Shown: positions 34,580-46,984 of the stretch, piece by piece
Layout of the letters: each line of letters opens with the position of its first letter
Position numbering within the stretch: the stretch's first letter is position 1
NCBI GenBank assembly: GCA_918807975.1
Contig: OU964921.1
Span: 29,414,498 to 29,478,497, forward strand
Source: Aplidium turbinatum
Taxonomy: Eukaryota; Chordata; Ascidiacea; Aplousobranchia; Polyclinidae
Direction of reading: 5' to 3'
Length of the DNA: 64,000 nt
Made by a program: the position numbers and the translations under genes
The notes under the pieces: model-generated
Told to the model about the DNA's origin: nothing
The model's database searches: none
The model's input: only the letters and a program-made list of their open reading frames with translations

Positions 34580-35630
34580 ACCCATTGTCAGGCATTGTCG
34601 GGCATTGTCGGATTTTTGGGGGGTTGTGGAGCATTTTCAGGGGTTGTCGAACATTTTCAGGGGTTTCAGGTATTGTAGAGTAGGCTAACTACTTTCAGGC
34701 ATTGTTGGGAATTTCTAGGCATTGTGTAGGATTTCCAGGCATTGTCGATCATTATCAGTGGTTTACAGGCTTGTGAGGCATTGTCGAACATTTTCAGGCA
34801 TTATCGAACATATTCAGGGGTTGTCGAGCATTTTCAGGGGTTGTCAGGCATTGTAGTGTAGCTACTTTCAGGCATTGTTGGGAATTTCCAGGCATTGTCT
34901 AGGATTTCCAGGCATTGTCGATCAATATCAGTGTTTGACAGGTTTGGTGGTCATTATGGAACATTTTTCAGGAATTGTCGAACATTTTCAGGGATTGTCG
35001 AGCATTTTCAGGGGTTGTCAGGCATTGTAGAGTAGCTACTTTCAGACATTTGTTGGGAATTTCCAGGCATTGTCTAGGATTTCCAGGCATTGTCGATCAA
35101 TATCAGTGTTTGACAGGTTTGGTAGTCATTATGGAACATTTTCAGGGATTGTCGAGCATTTTCAGGGGTTGTCAGGCATTGTAGAGTAGCTACTTTTAGA
35201 CATTTGTTGGGAATTTCCAGGCATTGTCTAAGACTTCCAGGCATTGTCGATCAATATCAGTGTTTGACAGGTTTGGTAGTCATTATGGAACATTTTTAGG
35301 CATTGTCGAGCATTTTCAGAGATTGTCGAGCATTTTCAGGGGTTGTCAGGCATTGTAGAGTAGCTAGTTACTTTCAGGCATTGTTGGGAATTTCCAGGCA
35401 TTGTTTAGGATTTCCAGGCATTGTTGATCATTATTAGTGGTTGACGGGTTTGTCAGGCATTGTCGAACATTTTCAGGGGTTGTCTAGCATTGACAATGCC
35501 TGGAAATCCTAGACAATGCCTTGAAATTACCGACAATGCTTGACAATCCCTGAAAATGCTCGACAACCCCTGAAAATGTTCGACAATCCCTGAAAATGTT
35601 CGACAATCCCTGAAAATGTTCCATAACTAC
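34580..35630. repeat. Hierarchical tandem repeat with a strand switch, inside the gypsy element
   Basis: Short units of ~17-20 bp (CAGGCATTGTCG, CATTTTCAGGGGTTGTCGA) make up higher-order units of ~170-180 bp marked by GTAGAGTAGCTACTTTCAGG (near 34670, 34855, 35025, 35180, 35355). From about 35490 to 35630 the same words appear as their complement (GACAATCCCTGAAAATG). The block lies between the 5' LTR start and the gag region and looks like a foreign insertion. Confidence 0.88.
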
Positions 35631-36123
35631 GACAGGACGCTTCAACATGCGATTTTTCTTCCATAAAGGATGCTCAAGATGAGGCCATGTGCACACGCTT
35701 TATTTGCTCCGTCAGCAATGAAGCGGTGTTGAAATCTTTGTTCAAAGTAGACGCTGAAGAATTAAGCTTTGCCAAGGCCATAGGCTACAAATTTCCTTGG
35801 AGACAGAAGATGCTGCTTAGTTAGCAAAAGAGACAGTTTATGGATCGAAGACGTTTACACCTGGCCAAGTTAACGCGGTCGAGGAAAAGAGACAATGGCA
35901 CAGAGGACAAACTAATTTCTTTAACCATAGAGAGCGACCAGATCCGAAAAGAAACTTACAGTGTGGACGCTGCGGGAAGAGGGGTCACAAACACACTGGA
36001 AAAGATTGCCGTTTCAAAGATTCCATTTGCAACTACTGCAACAAGAAGGGACATATCGAACCGGCATGTTTCAAGAAGAAACGAACTGCCCATGTTAAGG
36101 TGATTTGTAAAACTAAATTGCAA

Positions 36124-36400
36124 AAAGTAAAGGTAAAGGTCCCATACTCAGATACTGAGCTTTGGGGAATGAGAAGATAAGGTTCTCATTATACTAAGCC
36201 TTCGGCACTAAGGAGAGTAGGGTGGCCAGTTCCTTTCTCTCGGCCGCCTTTACTTCAGCAACTACGCCCACCCAATTTATTACACCCTGGGTAGAGGTGA
36301 GCGGTGTTTTTCAACAACCAGCTGAAGCCGGGAGTCGAACCAGGTTTGCATAATTGGAAAGCCAACGCCTTATCCGTCGCGCTTATCCGTCGCGCCATTG
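36124..36400 (-). mobile_element. tRNA-derived SINE, family A, inserted in the gypsy element
   Basis: On the minus strand it has a tRNA-like head (GACGGATAAGGCGTTGG; B box GGTTCGACTCCCGG), then CAGCTGGTTGTTGAAAA, GGCCGAGAGAAAGGAACTGG and a CCTTTACCTTTAC tail. It is homologous to 10900-11624 minus the hAT element there. AAAGCCAACGCC occurs at both sides of the head, from a local duplication. Confidence 0.85.
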
Positions 36401-39400
36401 GAAAGCCAACGCCATAGTAAAAACCACTAATAATGTGCCTCAGCTCCAACAATGTGTTTTTATTGATAACATGATGTTTAGTTTTGAAGTTGATACTGGA
36501 GCTGGGGAGAATTTCATGTGTAAACGTCGTTGGCTGCAGCTTGGCAAACCACCATTGCAACATTGCAGTTCGAAATTCGAGTCCGCTTCCGGACACAAAT
36601 TGCCAATTATGGGCATTATTCACCCGAATTCCGTTACGACAGAAGGCTCTAAAGTGAACTGTAACAATTTATCGTTTATTGTGACAAATGTAAATGATTT
36701 GAACTTGGTAGAGAGGCAATTTCTAAATTACAAATTTCTGTAGATGCTTTGATATCTCCTGCTGATACTAAAGTGTGTAATTTGAATGGTGTAAATCATG
36801 TTTTTGATAACCTTTCCGCAGACACATCTCTCCAAAATGCTTGTAAGCAACTATGCAATGAGTTCCCTGACCTTTTTAAACCAGAATTGGGGTGTTTGAA
36901 AGATTTTGAGCTTGATGTCAAATTTAAACCGAATGTCAAGCCCGTGTTTTGCAAGCCCAGACCAGTACCATTTGCCATACAGTCTGATGTAGCCCAAGCG
37001 TATGACGCTGGCATTGCCAAAGGGGTTTGGAAGCCAACCCAGTTTAATGATTACGATACTCCTGTGGTACCTGTACGCAAGATAAAACTTCCAGGACAAA
37101 GCACAGCATCCTTCCGAGTTTGTGGAGATTATTCCGTTACCGCCAACTCTCAGCTGGAAACACATAGACAACCTCTTCCTCTACCGGAAGAGCTCATGCA
37201 CAAGCTGGGAGGTGGTTATGGGTTCACAAAGATCGACTTGGCTGATGCCTATAATCAAATACCACTGAGTCCAGAAAGCCAAAAGAAGCTTGCTCTGAGC
37301 ACCCATCAAGGAGTCTTACTCCAGATGAGATTACCTTTTGGCATCAGCTCAGCTCCTGGTTATTTCCAAGAAATTATGGGTCAACTCACCTCTGATTTGA
37401 AAGGAGTAGCCGTTTACCTAGACGACATTTTGGTGAGTGGACACAACGCCGAGGAGCATCTGCAAAACTTGAGAGCTCTTATGCATCGCTTGCAAGAAAA
37501 GGGTTTAAGATGTCGTCTGGAAAAATGCGCCTTTGCTCAACCAAGCGTTGAGTACCTGGGTCACCGGCTATCCAAGACAGGACATAAAGTGGATGCAGTT
37601 TTAAAGATGCCACCACCAAACGACGTGTCCAGCCTGAGGTCTTTTCTTGGTTCCGTGCAATTTTACAGCAAGTTTTTGCCAAACCTATCTTCCACGACAG
37701 AACCACTTCACAAGCTCACACGAAAAGGAGTAAAGTGGCAATGGGAAGCAGAGCAGGAAGAAGCTTTTCAAACTCTAAAGAAGGTGCTCTGCGCAGGTTC
37801 TGTATTGGCTCATTTCGATCCTTCTCTGCCTGTCGGCATATCATGCGATGCGTCAAGTGTCGGAATTGGAGCGGTACTCTTCCATCGTTTCCAAGATGGC
37901 CAAGAACGACCAATCGCCAATGTGTCAAAAACATTGACAGATACGCAAAGGCGTTATACCCAGATACAGAAAGAAGCGCTAGCAATAATTTTTGGATTAC
38001 AAAAGTTCCACCAATATCTTTACGGAAGAAAGTTTATTCTAATCACAGACCACAAACCACTACTGGCATTATTCGGGCCAAACAAAGCTACACCAGCTTT
38101 AGCAGCCAACCGTTTGGCAAGATGGTCACTCATGTTGAGTCAATACGACTACTCAATTGAGTATAGGAAAACGCAAGAGCACGGCAACGCTGACGCACTC
38201 AGCAGGTTGCCTGCGGGAGAAGACGCCATCTTTGACGGAAAGGAAGAGGAAGAGAACACTCTTGTAGTGAGTACCATCAAAATGATAAACGCTCAGCTGA
38301 ATCCAACAGAGTCTGGAATGATCTCAAAAGAGTCTCTCAAGGATCCAGTCATCTCAACGGTAATGAGATACACCAGGGAAGGATGGCCTGAATCAAAGAC
38401 GTCTGAAGCACCAAATTGTGACGTTTACTCGACAGAAGACTTCAGAAGAATCGCTCCATCATTGTCTGTAGAGAATGGCTGCTTACTATATGGAGCCCGA
38501 CTAGTCATTCCACGAAGTATTCACAAACAAGTCCTGGAACTTCTTCATCTTGGGCACTTCGGGATACAAAGAATGAAACAGCTGGCACGGTCAGCAGTTT
38601 ATTAGCCCAGAATCGACCACGACATTGCAGAAAACTGTCGTCAGTGCACTGCATGCTCCGAACATCAAAACAAACCGGCAAAAGCAATCAACCACCCGTG
38701 GGTGTTGCCAGAGAAGCTATGGAGTAGAATTCATATTGACCATGCAATTAATTTTATGGGACGCAATTGGCTACTTATTGTAGATGCGTACTCTAAGTAC
38801 CCTTGCATTCACCCAACTACATCAGTGGGAACGCAAGCTACAACTGAGCTGCTGGAAAAAGATTTCTCACATTTTGGCTATCCACAAATTCCACATACAA
38901 TTGTATCGGACAACGCCACAAGTTTTAAATCTGAGGAATTCCAGCAGTGGTGCAAAGAAAGGGGTATAGTGCACTTGACAGGGGCACCTTATCACCCAGC
39001 AACGAACGGGGCTGCAGAACGGCTTGTCCGGTCGTTCAAGCAAGCACTAAAGAAGTCGAGCTTGCCACCCAAGCAAGCACTTCTAGAGTTTTTAATGCTA
39101 TACAGAAGAACACCGCTATCAAGTGGCTTATCACCAGGTGAACCGCTTTCGGGGCGCCGCATTCGTGCCAAGATTGACGTCATGCTACCGTCACCAGCCC
39201 ACTTCGCACAAAGTAAGCAAGTGAACAAGCAAGGAAATGCGGAAGCACTTCAGGGCGTGGAAAGACCTAAGTTCGAAGTGGGAACCCCCTGTTATGCGCT
39301 GTATTGCGGACCCCGACAGACACAAGACCCTAAGTGGGTCCCAGCTGTGGTAACGAAAGTGTTCGGTAGCCGCAGTGTAAACGTGCGGGTATTACCCCAC

Positions 39401-39582
39401 GGTCCGATGTGGAAAAGGCACATCGAACAGCTACAACCGCGTTTTGACCATCCAGCAGATGAAGCAGATGTGGAAACATCCAATCCGGTCCAACAACCAC
39501 CAAGAACGTCTTCAAGAAGGCGTAAGATAAAAAGAATGTTTGAATGTTAACTCTTTTACAGGTTTTCAGAGTAGAAGGGAGG

Positions 39583-39846
39583 TGTTGTGTATCGCTACGG
39601 GTCATTGCTTTTAGTTTCGATACATGGTTTGCGGAAAGTTGCATGGATGCTTAAGTATTCAATGAGGCGTAAACTCTCGTGCTAAGACGTGGTTGTATCT
39701 TTATGCAGTGAAAGAGTAGTTCGTGAAGTACAGTGCGTTGTTATTGTGTTGTCTGACTTATAAGCGTTTCGTTCAATATACAAAAAACCTATATCTTACC
39801 GAAGTATCTCCTGACTTGATAACGAGGCAGAAGTAAGAATACAACA
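39583..39846 (+). repeat. 3' LTR of the gypsy element
   Basis: It starts TGTTGTGTATCGC and ends AAGAATACAACA (TG...CA), about 264 bp, followed by the GGTTT target duplication. It fixes the right border of the element. Confidence 0.92.
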
Positions 39847-39851
39847 GGTTT

Positions 39852-41396
39852 ATTTGTATGTTCTGTTTCATAAGGTTGGAGCTTACCCAACTAATCTAAC
39901 TGAGCTAATTTATTCATGGGACAAAGCACTAGATGTCTTATTTTTGTCTAGGACATTTGAGAGGGTAATTTAGGCTCGTTACCAATAGATCTTTGCGCCC
40001 CTGCCCTAAACACTTTTCAAGGTTTCACAAACACACACTGCATTGCATCTAAAGAATACACGTTTTTTTTTCAAGTTTTTGAGCCTCTTGGAAAGGTTAC
40101 TGGAATTAAAATTATTCTCTACCTGAGTTCAAAAATACCCCCTGATAGCCTATAGGCCTATCATTACAAAGTTGTATTTTTATTTCGGAACAAGTCACCA
40201 CACAATAACTGTAAATAATGTACTGTAGCAATTGTAGGCTATCATCTTCCATCTGCACACCAAATAGAGCAGGAGATGTGCATGCCTGGTGTGTTGGACC
40301 ATTGGACGATGAGACCAAATAGCCTACCAACTTATTTTCTCATTAGTAGCTTTATTGGTGTAGGAACAAGTCTAGGAAAGCCATTTTCAGGGGGCATGGT
40401 CTTCCGACAAATCAAAGTTGCAGCTAATGCTACAAGAAAGAAAACGGTCAACGGACAATATTAAAGTTAACGCCTGAATAAAATACAATAGGCTAGTAGG
40501 AGTCTAAAGGTCTTGCTTAAGGAAAAATAATAAATTTGACTATGCTTCAGTCACATTTTTCGTATTTTGTTGCCCAGTTAGGCCTAATATTGTTTTGCTA
40601 TGATGAATATTTTGTATTTGACATTGTTATTGCAAAGTTAGATTTCTATAGATTTATAGTTAAAAGTTTTGTTTAGTTGAAACAAATTTTAAAAACCATT
40701 ATTGACGACGACGACTACAAAAGAATTCTATTTACAGTGAAACCCCGCTTATACCCGACCGCCCACTGGGCCGCATTCAAGCTATCGCTTATTAAGCGGA
40801 ATTTAATCGCTATGTTATTTTTAAAGGTAGGCTACTCTCGCTTGAGACAATTGCTTAGCCTTAGAAGTTTGGTGTTTGGTGCCTGTGGAAGTAAGCCAAC
40901 TTTACAGCTTCGTTTGAAACAATCTGGCTTAAACAAATGGTTTTTACGCGACAAAACAAACCGACAAATTACGTGAACATTGTCACAAAAGAAGCATCTT
41001 TTAATTGGTGTTTTTTAAACAATTTGAACAAAACAAAAAAAGAGATTTTAATGAAGCCCACCACAAAATGGAATGATTCACAAAACGAAGTTGAGCGCTG
41101 GAGATCAGCCTACCAATTATTTATTATAGCTTTGGTAGAGAAATAATTCTTGAATACCATAGACCAGTGCTATTCAACCGGGTATGCTGTATACCCAAGT
41201 GTAACCAGATCAAAACTAGGGTATACAGCTGGAGAAGGGTATACAGCTTAGATCTGTGATAGTGGAAGTCACAACAGAGACAGAGCTAACACCACGTTAT
41301 GTCCAACTTGCCGAAACAATGCAACAACAAGCTAGCCATTAAATCAACTTCAATTCTGACGTTTTTTGCACTTTTGCATGCGTAGGCTACCCACTA
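39852..41396. other. No recognised gene; fragments of transposon ends
   Basis: CAGTGAAACCCCGCTTATACC at 40736 resembles a pogo/Tigger terminus, and CAGTGCTATTCAACCGGG at 41165 a hAT terminus. Matching opposite ends were not found. No exon is evident. Confidence 0.4.
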
Positions 41397-41465
41397 CCCA
41401 GACAACAGAATCCGTTAATTTTACATTGTGAATCAATGTAAAATTGACGGATTTTGCTGCCTGGG
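41397..41465. repeat. Palindromic hairpin element, copy 2
   Basis: 69 bp from CCCAGACAACAGAATCCG to CGGATTTTGCTGCCTGGG; the centre ACATTGTGAATCAATGT pairs with itself. The arms are near-perfect complements. Same family as 1586-1673. Confidence 0.8.
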
Positions 41466-41637
41466 TGGTTTCTTGTGCATAGTTCAAGACTACTATAATC
41501 ACTTTATAACAAACAATTAATTAATTATTAATTTTTTGACTTCCTGTGCACAATTAAACATTGCTATTTGTGAGGTACGGTATACGAAGTTATTAAAAGT
41601 TTAAAAAAGGTGTACCACGGACAAAAAGGTTCAAGAG

Positions 41638-42215
41638 CACTGCCATGCTCATAGACAGATAATTGATAGCAATTTAATGGGATTGAATTGCATAATTCAA
41701 AAACAATACCGTACATAAAATAAAACTATACATAAATTCAAACGTTTTCGGCAAACTTTCTGCCCTCTTCAGGAAAATAACTAAGTTAATTCATCCAAAC
41801 AAAAACAAAAAAGAATTCGTGAAATGTTAAGAATATTAGCCTATTATTAACTTTGTCATTTATTATTAACATATCATTTATTATTAATGTTTCACGAATA
41901 TTTGTTGTTTTTGTTTAGATGATAGAATAGTATAGCTTTGGTAGAGAGGTAGGCTACTTTTTAAAAACCATAGACAGACAATCGATAACGTTTGAAATTA
42001 TGTATCTATTTTATTTCTGTATTAATTTTGAATTATGCAATTCAATGTTATTAAGTTGTTATCGATTGTCTGTCTATTGTTTAGATGAATTAGTTATTTT
42101 ACCGACGAGTGCAGAAAGTTTGCCGAAAACGTTTGAATTTTTGTAGTTAGGCTATATTTTATTTTATGGAGCCTATTGTTTTTGAATTATGCAATTCAAT
42201 TATTTATTAGCCTAC
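41638..42215. repeat. Inverted repeat cluster (~130-bp arms)
   Basis: The left arm (41680-41800) carries GAATTGCATAATTCAAAAAC, then AAACGTTTTCGGCAAACTTT, then TTAATTCATC. The same blocks occur inverted at ~42070-42210. CATAGACAGATAATTGATAG and its variants at ~41650, 41970 and 42060 form a second inverted set. Non-coding fold-back of unknown type. Confidence 0.75.
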
Positions 42216-44867
42216 TACCATACGGTAAAGACTAAAAACCGATTAAAGGTCACAAGCTTTACAATAGCGTATTACAGTCTTTCTATAAAGCAATTTATCA
42301 TCATAATAACTTAAATTAATGTTGTAGAATGTAGAGCTTCAATTGCTAATCTTGGTGAGAGTTTTAAGTGTATAGCTCAAGAGCGAGGCTTACATAATTA
42401 TGAGATCTTGGCTGGCATTGAATCATAAACTTGTTGATAACGACAAAACATTTGTTTTCCTTGATCCTAGCTGACTGGTTTTATACCACTAATCGTTATT
42501 TGAAATGACAGCCTATTTATAGACCATTGGGTTATGATGACGTCTCTTCATATTTGTAGCCTACTCACGTAGCCTACCTAAAAACAGCCCACTGCACACT
42601 TTTTGTTTCAAAGGTTGAGTTTTAAACAAAAAAATGAATAAAGGGTCAGTATCTACACTTTTCCGACCAGGAAAGGCGGTTTTCCAACCTGGCCAGTGAC
42701 GTAGCTAGAAAGATAACTTTATAGGGGCAAAAGCAACTGTAGGGAAGGCAAATATCTTATTGCCAGTATTTGAAATAAAAAAGTTTGTTTAAAAATGTAG
42801 CTGCTGAATACAGCCAAACATTTATGAAACGTCATTCAACATATAATACAATGTCATTAAAACATTGTAGCCTAATAGCATTAAAATCCATTTTTAGGGG
42901 GAGGGCAAGATAGAATTTTTGAGCGATTACTTCCCAAAGCCCACTGTTCCTGCACATGTCAAGTATGACCAATCTTTTTAAAACTGTCAATGTAAGCCTC
43001 GCACTGTCAGCAACGTCTATAAAATTCATTTGTAGCCTAGTCAATAGCCTTTTTAGGGGTGATGAAACAAATGTTCTTTGGAAGAATTAAAACATGACTA
43101 AATTCTGTTCTATAAAAACGTGATTAAAAATGAAACCAAATGTGAATTTTCACAAGCAAGTTTAATTTGAAACGTGCAATCAAAACGAAAGAGTTTTGTG
43201 TCGAAACGAAAGAACAATCTTCAAACTCATTTGTGTAAAGAATGTAACGAATATGGTCCAAGGGGTTTGATTAAAATTTACAGATCATTTTATACTTTTC
43301 GAGTATCGAACTCCTATATCGCAGTCGCAGTATGATGAGAAATCAAATGCTTTGTATGCTCGGTCCCATCGTGACCCAGTTTCCCTCAGAAATACATACA
43401 TTCTATTTCTTTTCGTCAGCTGGTATGACGTATTATGGCATACTTCCGGAAAGAAAAGATGATTCAAGCGAGTAAAAATGCAAGACTAAGACTCAGTGTA
43501 AAACGATCGAATTTGATTGCTGTAGATACCTGCGTGGACTAATTGCTTTTGAGTTGCAGAGGTAGATGAGAATGACTTATTGAAACCAGATTTACAAAAA
43601 CTTGAAGAAAAGTTAGGCTACTGATAGTCATAGCCTACATGTAAAGTGCAGCCTGGTTCGTAGCCTAGTAGGCTATACAAAATAAGTAGGATGGCAAAAT
43701 CACAAGCTACAGCACTCAAGATAAAAATAGGCCGATTAGCCTTGAAATCACACAAATGCAGTTTCATGCAATTTTCAGGTTTCAAATTAAAAATGCAAAG
43801 GAGGTTAGGCTACAAACAAGGTGTTGCTGTTCAGTGTGGACTGACTTTCACAACGTAGTTTAATGTGTAAGTGTAGTTATATTATTTTATAGGCTACTTA
43901 AAGTAAAAGGCTAAAGTTTAAAACTCAATTGCATGAATCAATTTACAATTGGAAAATGTGGACCTCCGCGGATCTCACAGAAGGCTTGATATGTTAGCCA
44001 AAGTTTTTTTTTTTTTTTTTTTTTGTTATTGTCGTATCCAGGCATAGGTTTACAACTGATAGTTGAAGATTTAAATTAAACAGACTGGAAGGCAAGGAAT
44101 TTAATCTTCGTATCCATGGCTTCAAGTGTCCTTCTAAAGACAAGCCCAAAAACAAGCCCCAAAGACAGGGCTACAGCCCACACACACTTGAGTGGTGTCG
44201 AACCGGCATCCTTTCGAGCATCGTACCAGGGCTCCAATCACTTGGCGATGCAGATGAGCTGGTTAACATTTGCAGAGACATTATTAAATCTACCGGTAAC
44301 TATACAATTGTACAAAATTACATGAAAGGCAAAAACAAAAATCTAAAAATCCTATCATTTCAAATTACAAAGAGAATTTTTTTTTTAAAGCGAATATACT
44401 TGACCTAGTTCTCGCTGTTTTATTACTGAAAGAGACACCTATCAAGATACAGTAGCTGGAAATCTGTACGAGCATATTCCAATATAATGGTATGATGAAC
44501 CAAAGGTTTGAGCCAGAGATTCAAAATAAAAGCGACAGAAAGAAGCAGCTAAAAATTTACATTTAGTTTGACGGAAGGGTCATCCTCTAGGTCAAGAGAC
44601 AAATGCATTCTTAGTTATGACTCCTCAAACTTCCATGTCCACATAGGCAAAAAGATGGGCCTGATCTTGAAGATCAAGATCGTGATATTCAAGATTTTTT
44701 TTTTGTGATCTTGATCTAAGATCACTTTTTTGTGTGATCATGAAAAATCAAAATTGAAGTGTACTTAATAGATAGAGGCATGTTTTTAGAACTCATACTG
44801 TGCAAAGTAATTAGTGGCAACAAGAGCTGTGGAGTCGGACGAAAAATATACGACTCCAGCTACTCGG
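42216..44867. other. 2.6 kb with no recognised gene
   Basis: AT-rich, with many TAGCCTA/TAGGCTA words. CAGTGACGTAGCTAG at 42695 looks like a hAT terminus without a partner. A poly-T tract lies at ~44005, and GATCTTGA/TCAAGATC words cluster at 44670-44730. At 44180-44260 a tRNA-like stretch is too degenerate to call. Confidence 0.4.
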
Positions 44868-45661
44868 TTTATAACCAGTGCTCTCATAAATGAAAACATG
44901 AAAGTCCCCAAAGCTACGTCTAAAAATCCCTAGATTACATCAAAATTCCCTAAATCATTATTACATTCAGTTTCACGTTCAGAAACAAAAAACAAGACTT
45001 AAGCGGTTTAAATAACAACAAACCATTCTACATGACTTTGTTGTTAGTGGGCTAAGTCTCAAAGCAAAAAGCAGTATTTTAAATTTACATTGATGTTTAA
45101 CATTACAGGGATAGCGTGAAGATTTACCAATGCTTATCACATATGCTAAAAATGACATAAACTGTGCACGACTAATGACTTATTCATCAGAGCTAATTCG
45201 ACTAGCAATTAGTTCATGTGCTTCAGCATCTGTAGCTGAACTCTTCACAGCCCTTGCCAACTTCAACAATTTAGCTCAATCACTTAAACCCAGTTTGTCA
45301 GCTGATAAGTCAGCTGACTTCATACCTTGTTGGGTGTGTAGCAAACCAACTAAACTTTCTCTCTTTAAACTGTTCTTTTGGTCAGTTTTAATGTCCTTCA
45401 AGCCCGTAATAAAAAGTTGTTCAACTGGGGCATTTGAACATGGCAGTACCAGTAATTAGCAATTTCGTGTTTCCTCTTTGCTAAATATGAACTCAAATAT
45501 GGAAGAAAACTTCACAAATAAACTTCCATTCATTTTGTAAGCGAACAAGACAAAACTGCTAAAATCCCTAAATCATCAAAATCCCTAAACTTGTCCCTAA
45601 AATTAGTCAAAAGTCCCGATTTAGGGACAAATTCCCGTAAAATGAGAGCACTGTTTATAAC
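44868..45661. mobile_element. hAT-type element with perfect 8-bp duplication (CAGTGCTCTC family)
   Basis: The element is 44876-45653 (778 bp). The left end is CAGTGCTCTCATAAATG and the right end, reverse complemented, is CAGTGCTCTCATTTTACG. TTTATAAC is duplicated exactly at 44868-44875 and 45654-45661. Subterminal AAATCCCTAAA(T/C) words repeat at both ends. A 109-codon frame inside resembles nothing known. Confidence 0.92.
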
Positions 45662-46735
45662 GGTAACGCCTAGAACAGGGCTTCCCGGTTGGGGGTGCTC
45701 GCACCCCTTGGGGGTGCGAGTAGCTGTTGCTGGGGGTGCGAGAATCCACCGAGGAAGAAGAGCTATACCGTATATAGAGATGGATTTTGTTTAACGAGGG
45801 AGGTGGTGATTATCTCTTCAGAGCATTCTATATTGGCCTATAGGCTACAGCACAACAACAAGAAAATACCACTCGACAAGTTGCTGATAACAAAAAGGCT
45901 GTGGTCCGAACGTCACGTGATTGGTGGCGGGATAATGCGATAATATTGTATCAGCAATTTGCTCATTGTTAGCAATTTCTTATTCAATTATATAATTCGG
46001 GGGAAGGTCTTGACCTACGAGCCACTTTTTAGATTTTTTGCGTTAACTTTTTTTTTGCTAAAGGTAGAACGCTCAAATTTTTAAAGGATTTAACACAACT
46101 ATTGGGGCAGATTATTGGCAAGTTTCAGATCAATACCTTAAATAGCGTAACAGTTATAAACATTTTCCTAAAAGTTTCCAAAGTGGTTCAAGGGTCATGC
46201 TGGTAATGACCCATGAACCACTCCGAACAACCCATAAGCCACTGCAATTAAATCAACTAATTTTGTTTGATTGCTGTTATAAAATTTACTTTAGACGCAA
46301 AAAAACACAAGCATACAAAAAGTAGCTTACAGTAGGCTACAAAAGTACTATTAATGGACCAACTGAACAACTCCCCCCCCCGCCCCCCCCCCCCCAGCGA
46401 AATCCGTAGTTTTTCGCCCCTCCTAGCATAGCTCGTAAGGGTGGAAGAGGGAAATAGTTTGGCTTAGCACAAGTGGGGGAAAGATTTCAGCAGACCATTT
46501 TCCCTTCCCCACCCCATTTGGGGTTTTGCTAGGCAGGACGGAAAATCTACAGATTTTGATGGGGGGGGATTATTCAGTTGATCCTGATTAATAAAACACA
46601 TTAGATGCTGCTAAAGAAATTGTTCTCAGTTTATGCACTTAACACAAAACCCAGAGATTCATAGACAAAACCTATTCAATGTTGTAGCAGGTTCAATCTA
46701 CAGAGAAATGTTTGATCCCTTGTGTCCATATAGTG

Positions 46736-46983
46736 TAGGGACAGTAGATTACCGGGACGCGCAACTCCGTTGTTCCGCCAACATTAGAAGGCTAAATTGC
46801 AAATTTGACATTTTTTTCACGCTTTGCTGCTGGCTTGCTTTCAACTAAAAACTTTAAATTACTTCAAAACCAACTTCACTCTTTTCATATAACCCATAAA
46901 AAATACATTATTTTGTAAAAAAAAAAAAAATTACCTTTCTAATGTTGCGGATGAACGAAAAGCGGATGTAGTTACGCATCCCC
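46736..46983 (-). mobile_element. TA-flanked MITE, family TAGGGA, copy 3
   Basis: It starts TAGGGACAGTAGATTACCGG and ends TAGTTACGCATCCCCA, the reverse orientation of 2804-3051. The block GGGACGCGCAACTCCGTTGT is shared almost exactly with that copy. Confidence 0.72.
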
Positions 46984-46984
46984 A

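Larger units (their letters stand above)
34178..39851 (+). mobile_element. Ty3/gypsy LTR retrotransposon with target duplications (fossil)
   Basis: The element is 34183-39846, flanked by GGTTT at 34178-34182 and 39847-39851. Parts in order: 5' LTR start, a repeat block of foreign origin, gag C-terminal and zinc-knuckle region (~35.65-36.12 kb), an inserted SINE, protease (VDTGAGENF, ~36.5 kb), reverse transcriptase with the YLDD box, RNase H (~36.8-38.2 kb), integrase (~38.4-39.5 kb) and the 3' LTR. It is broken, with several breaks plus at least two insertions. The shared LTR stretch differs at about one base, so the insertion is fairly young. Confidence 0.93.

Noticed and set aside
34580-35630. 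CRISPR-like array
   Set aside because: Repeats and 'spacers' are the same family of degenerate words, units nest into ~175-bp blocks, and the setting is an animal retrotransposon.
44110-44290. Degenerate SINE or tRNA-like repeat
   Set aside because: GGTGTCGAACCGGCATCC is reminiscent of a reversed B box, but no second copy or A box could be found.
45130-45459. 109-codon ORF inside the hAT element at 44876
   Set aside because: No hAT transposase motif. The element is too short to be autonomous and the frame looks fortuitous.
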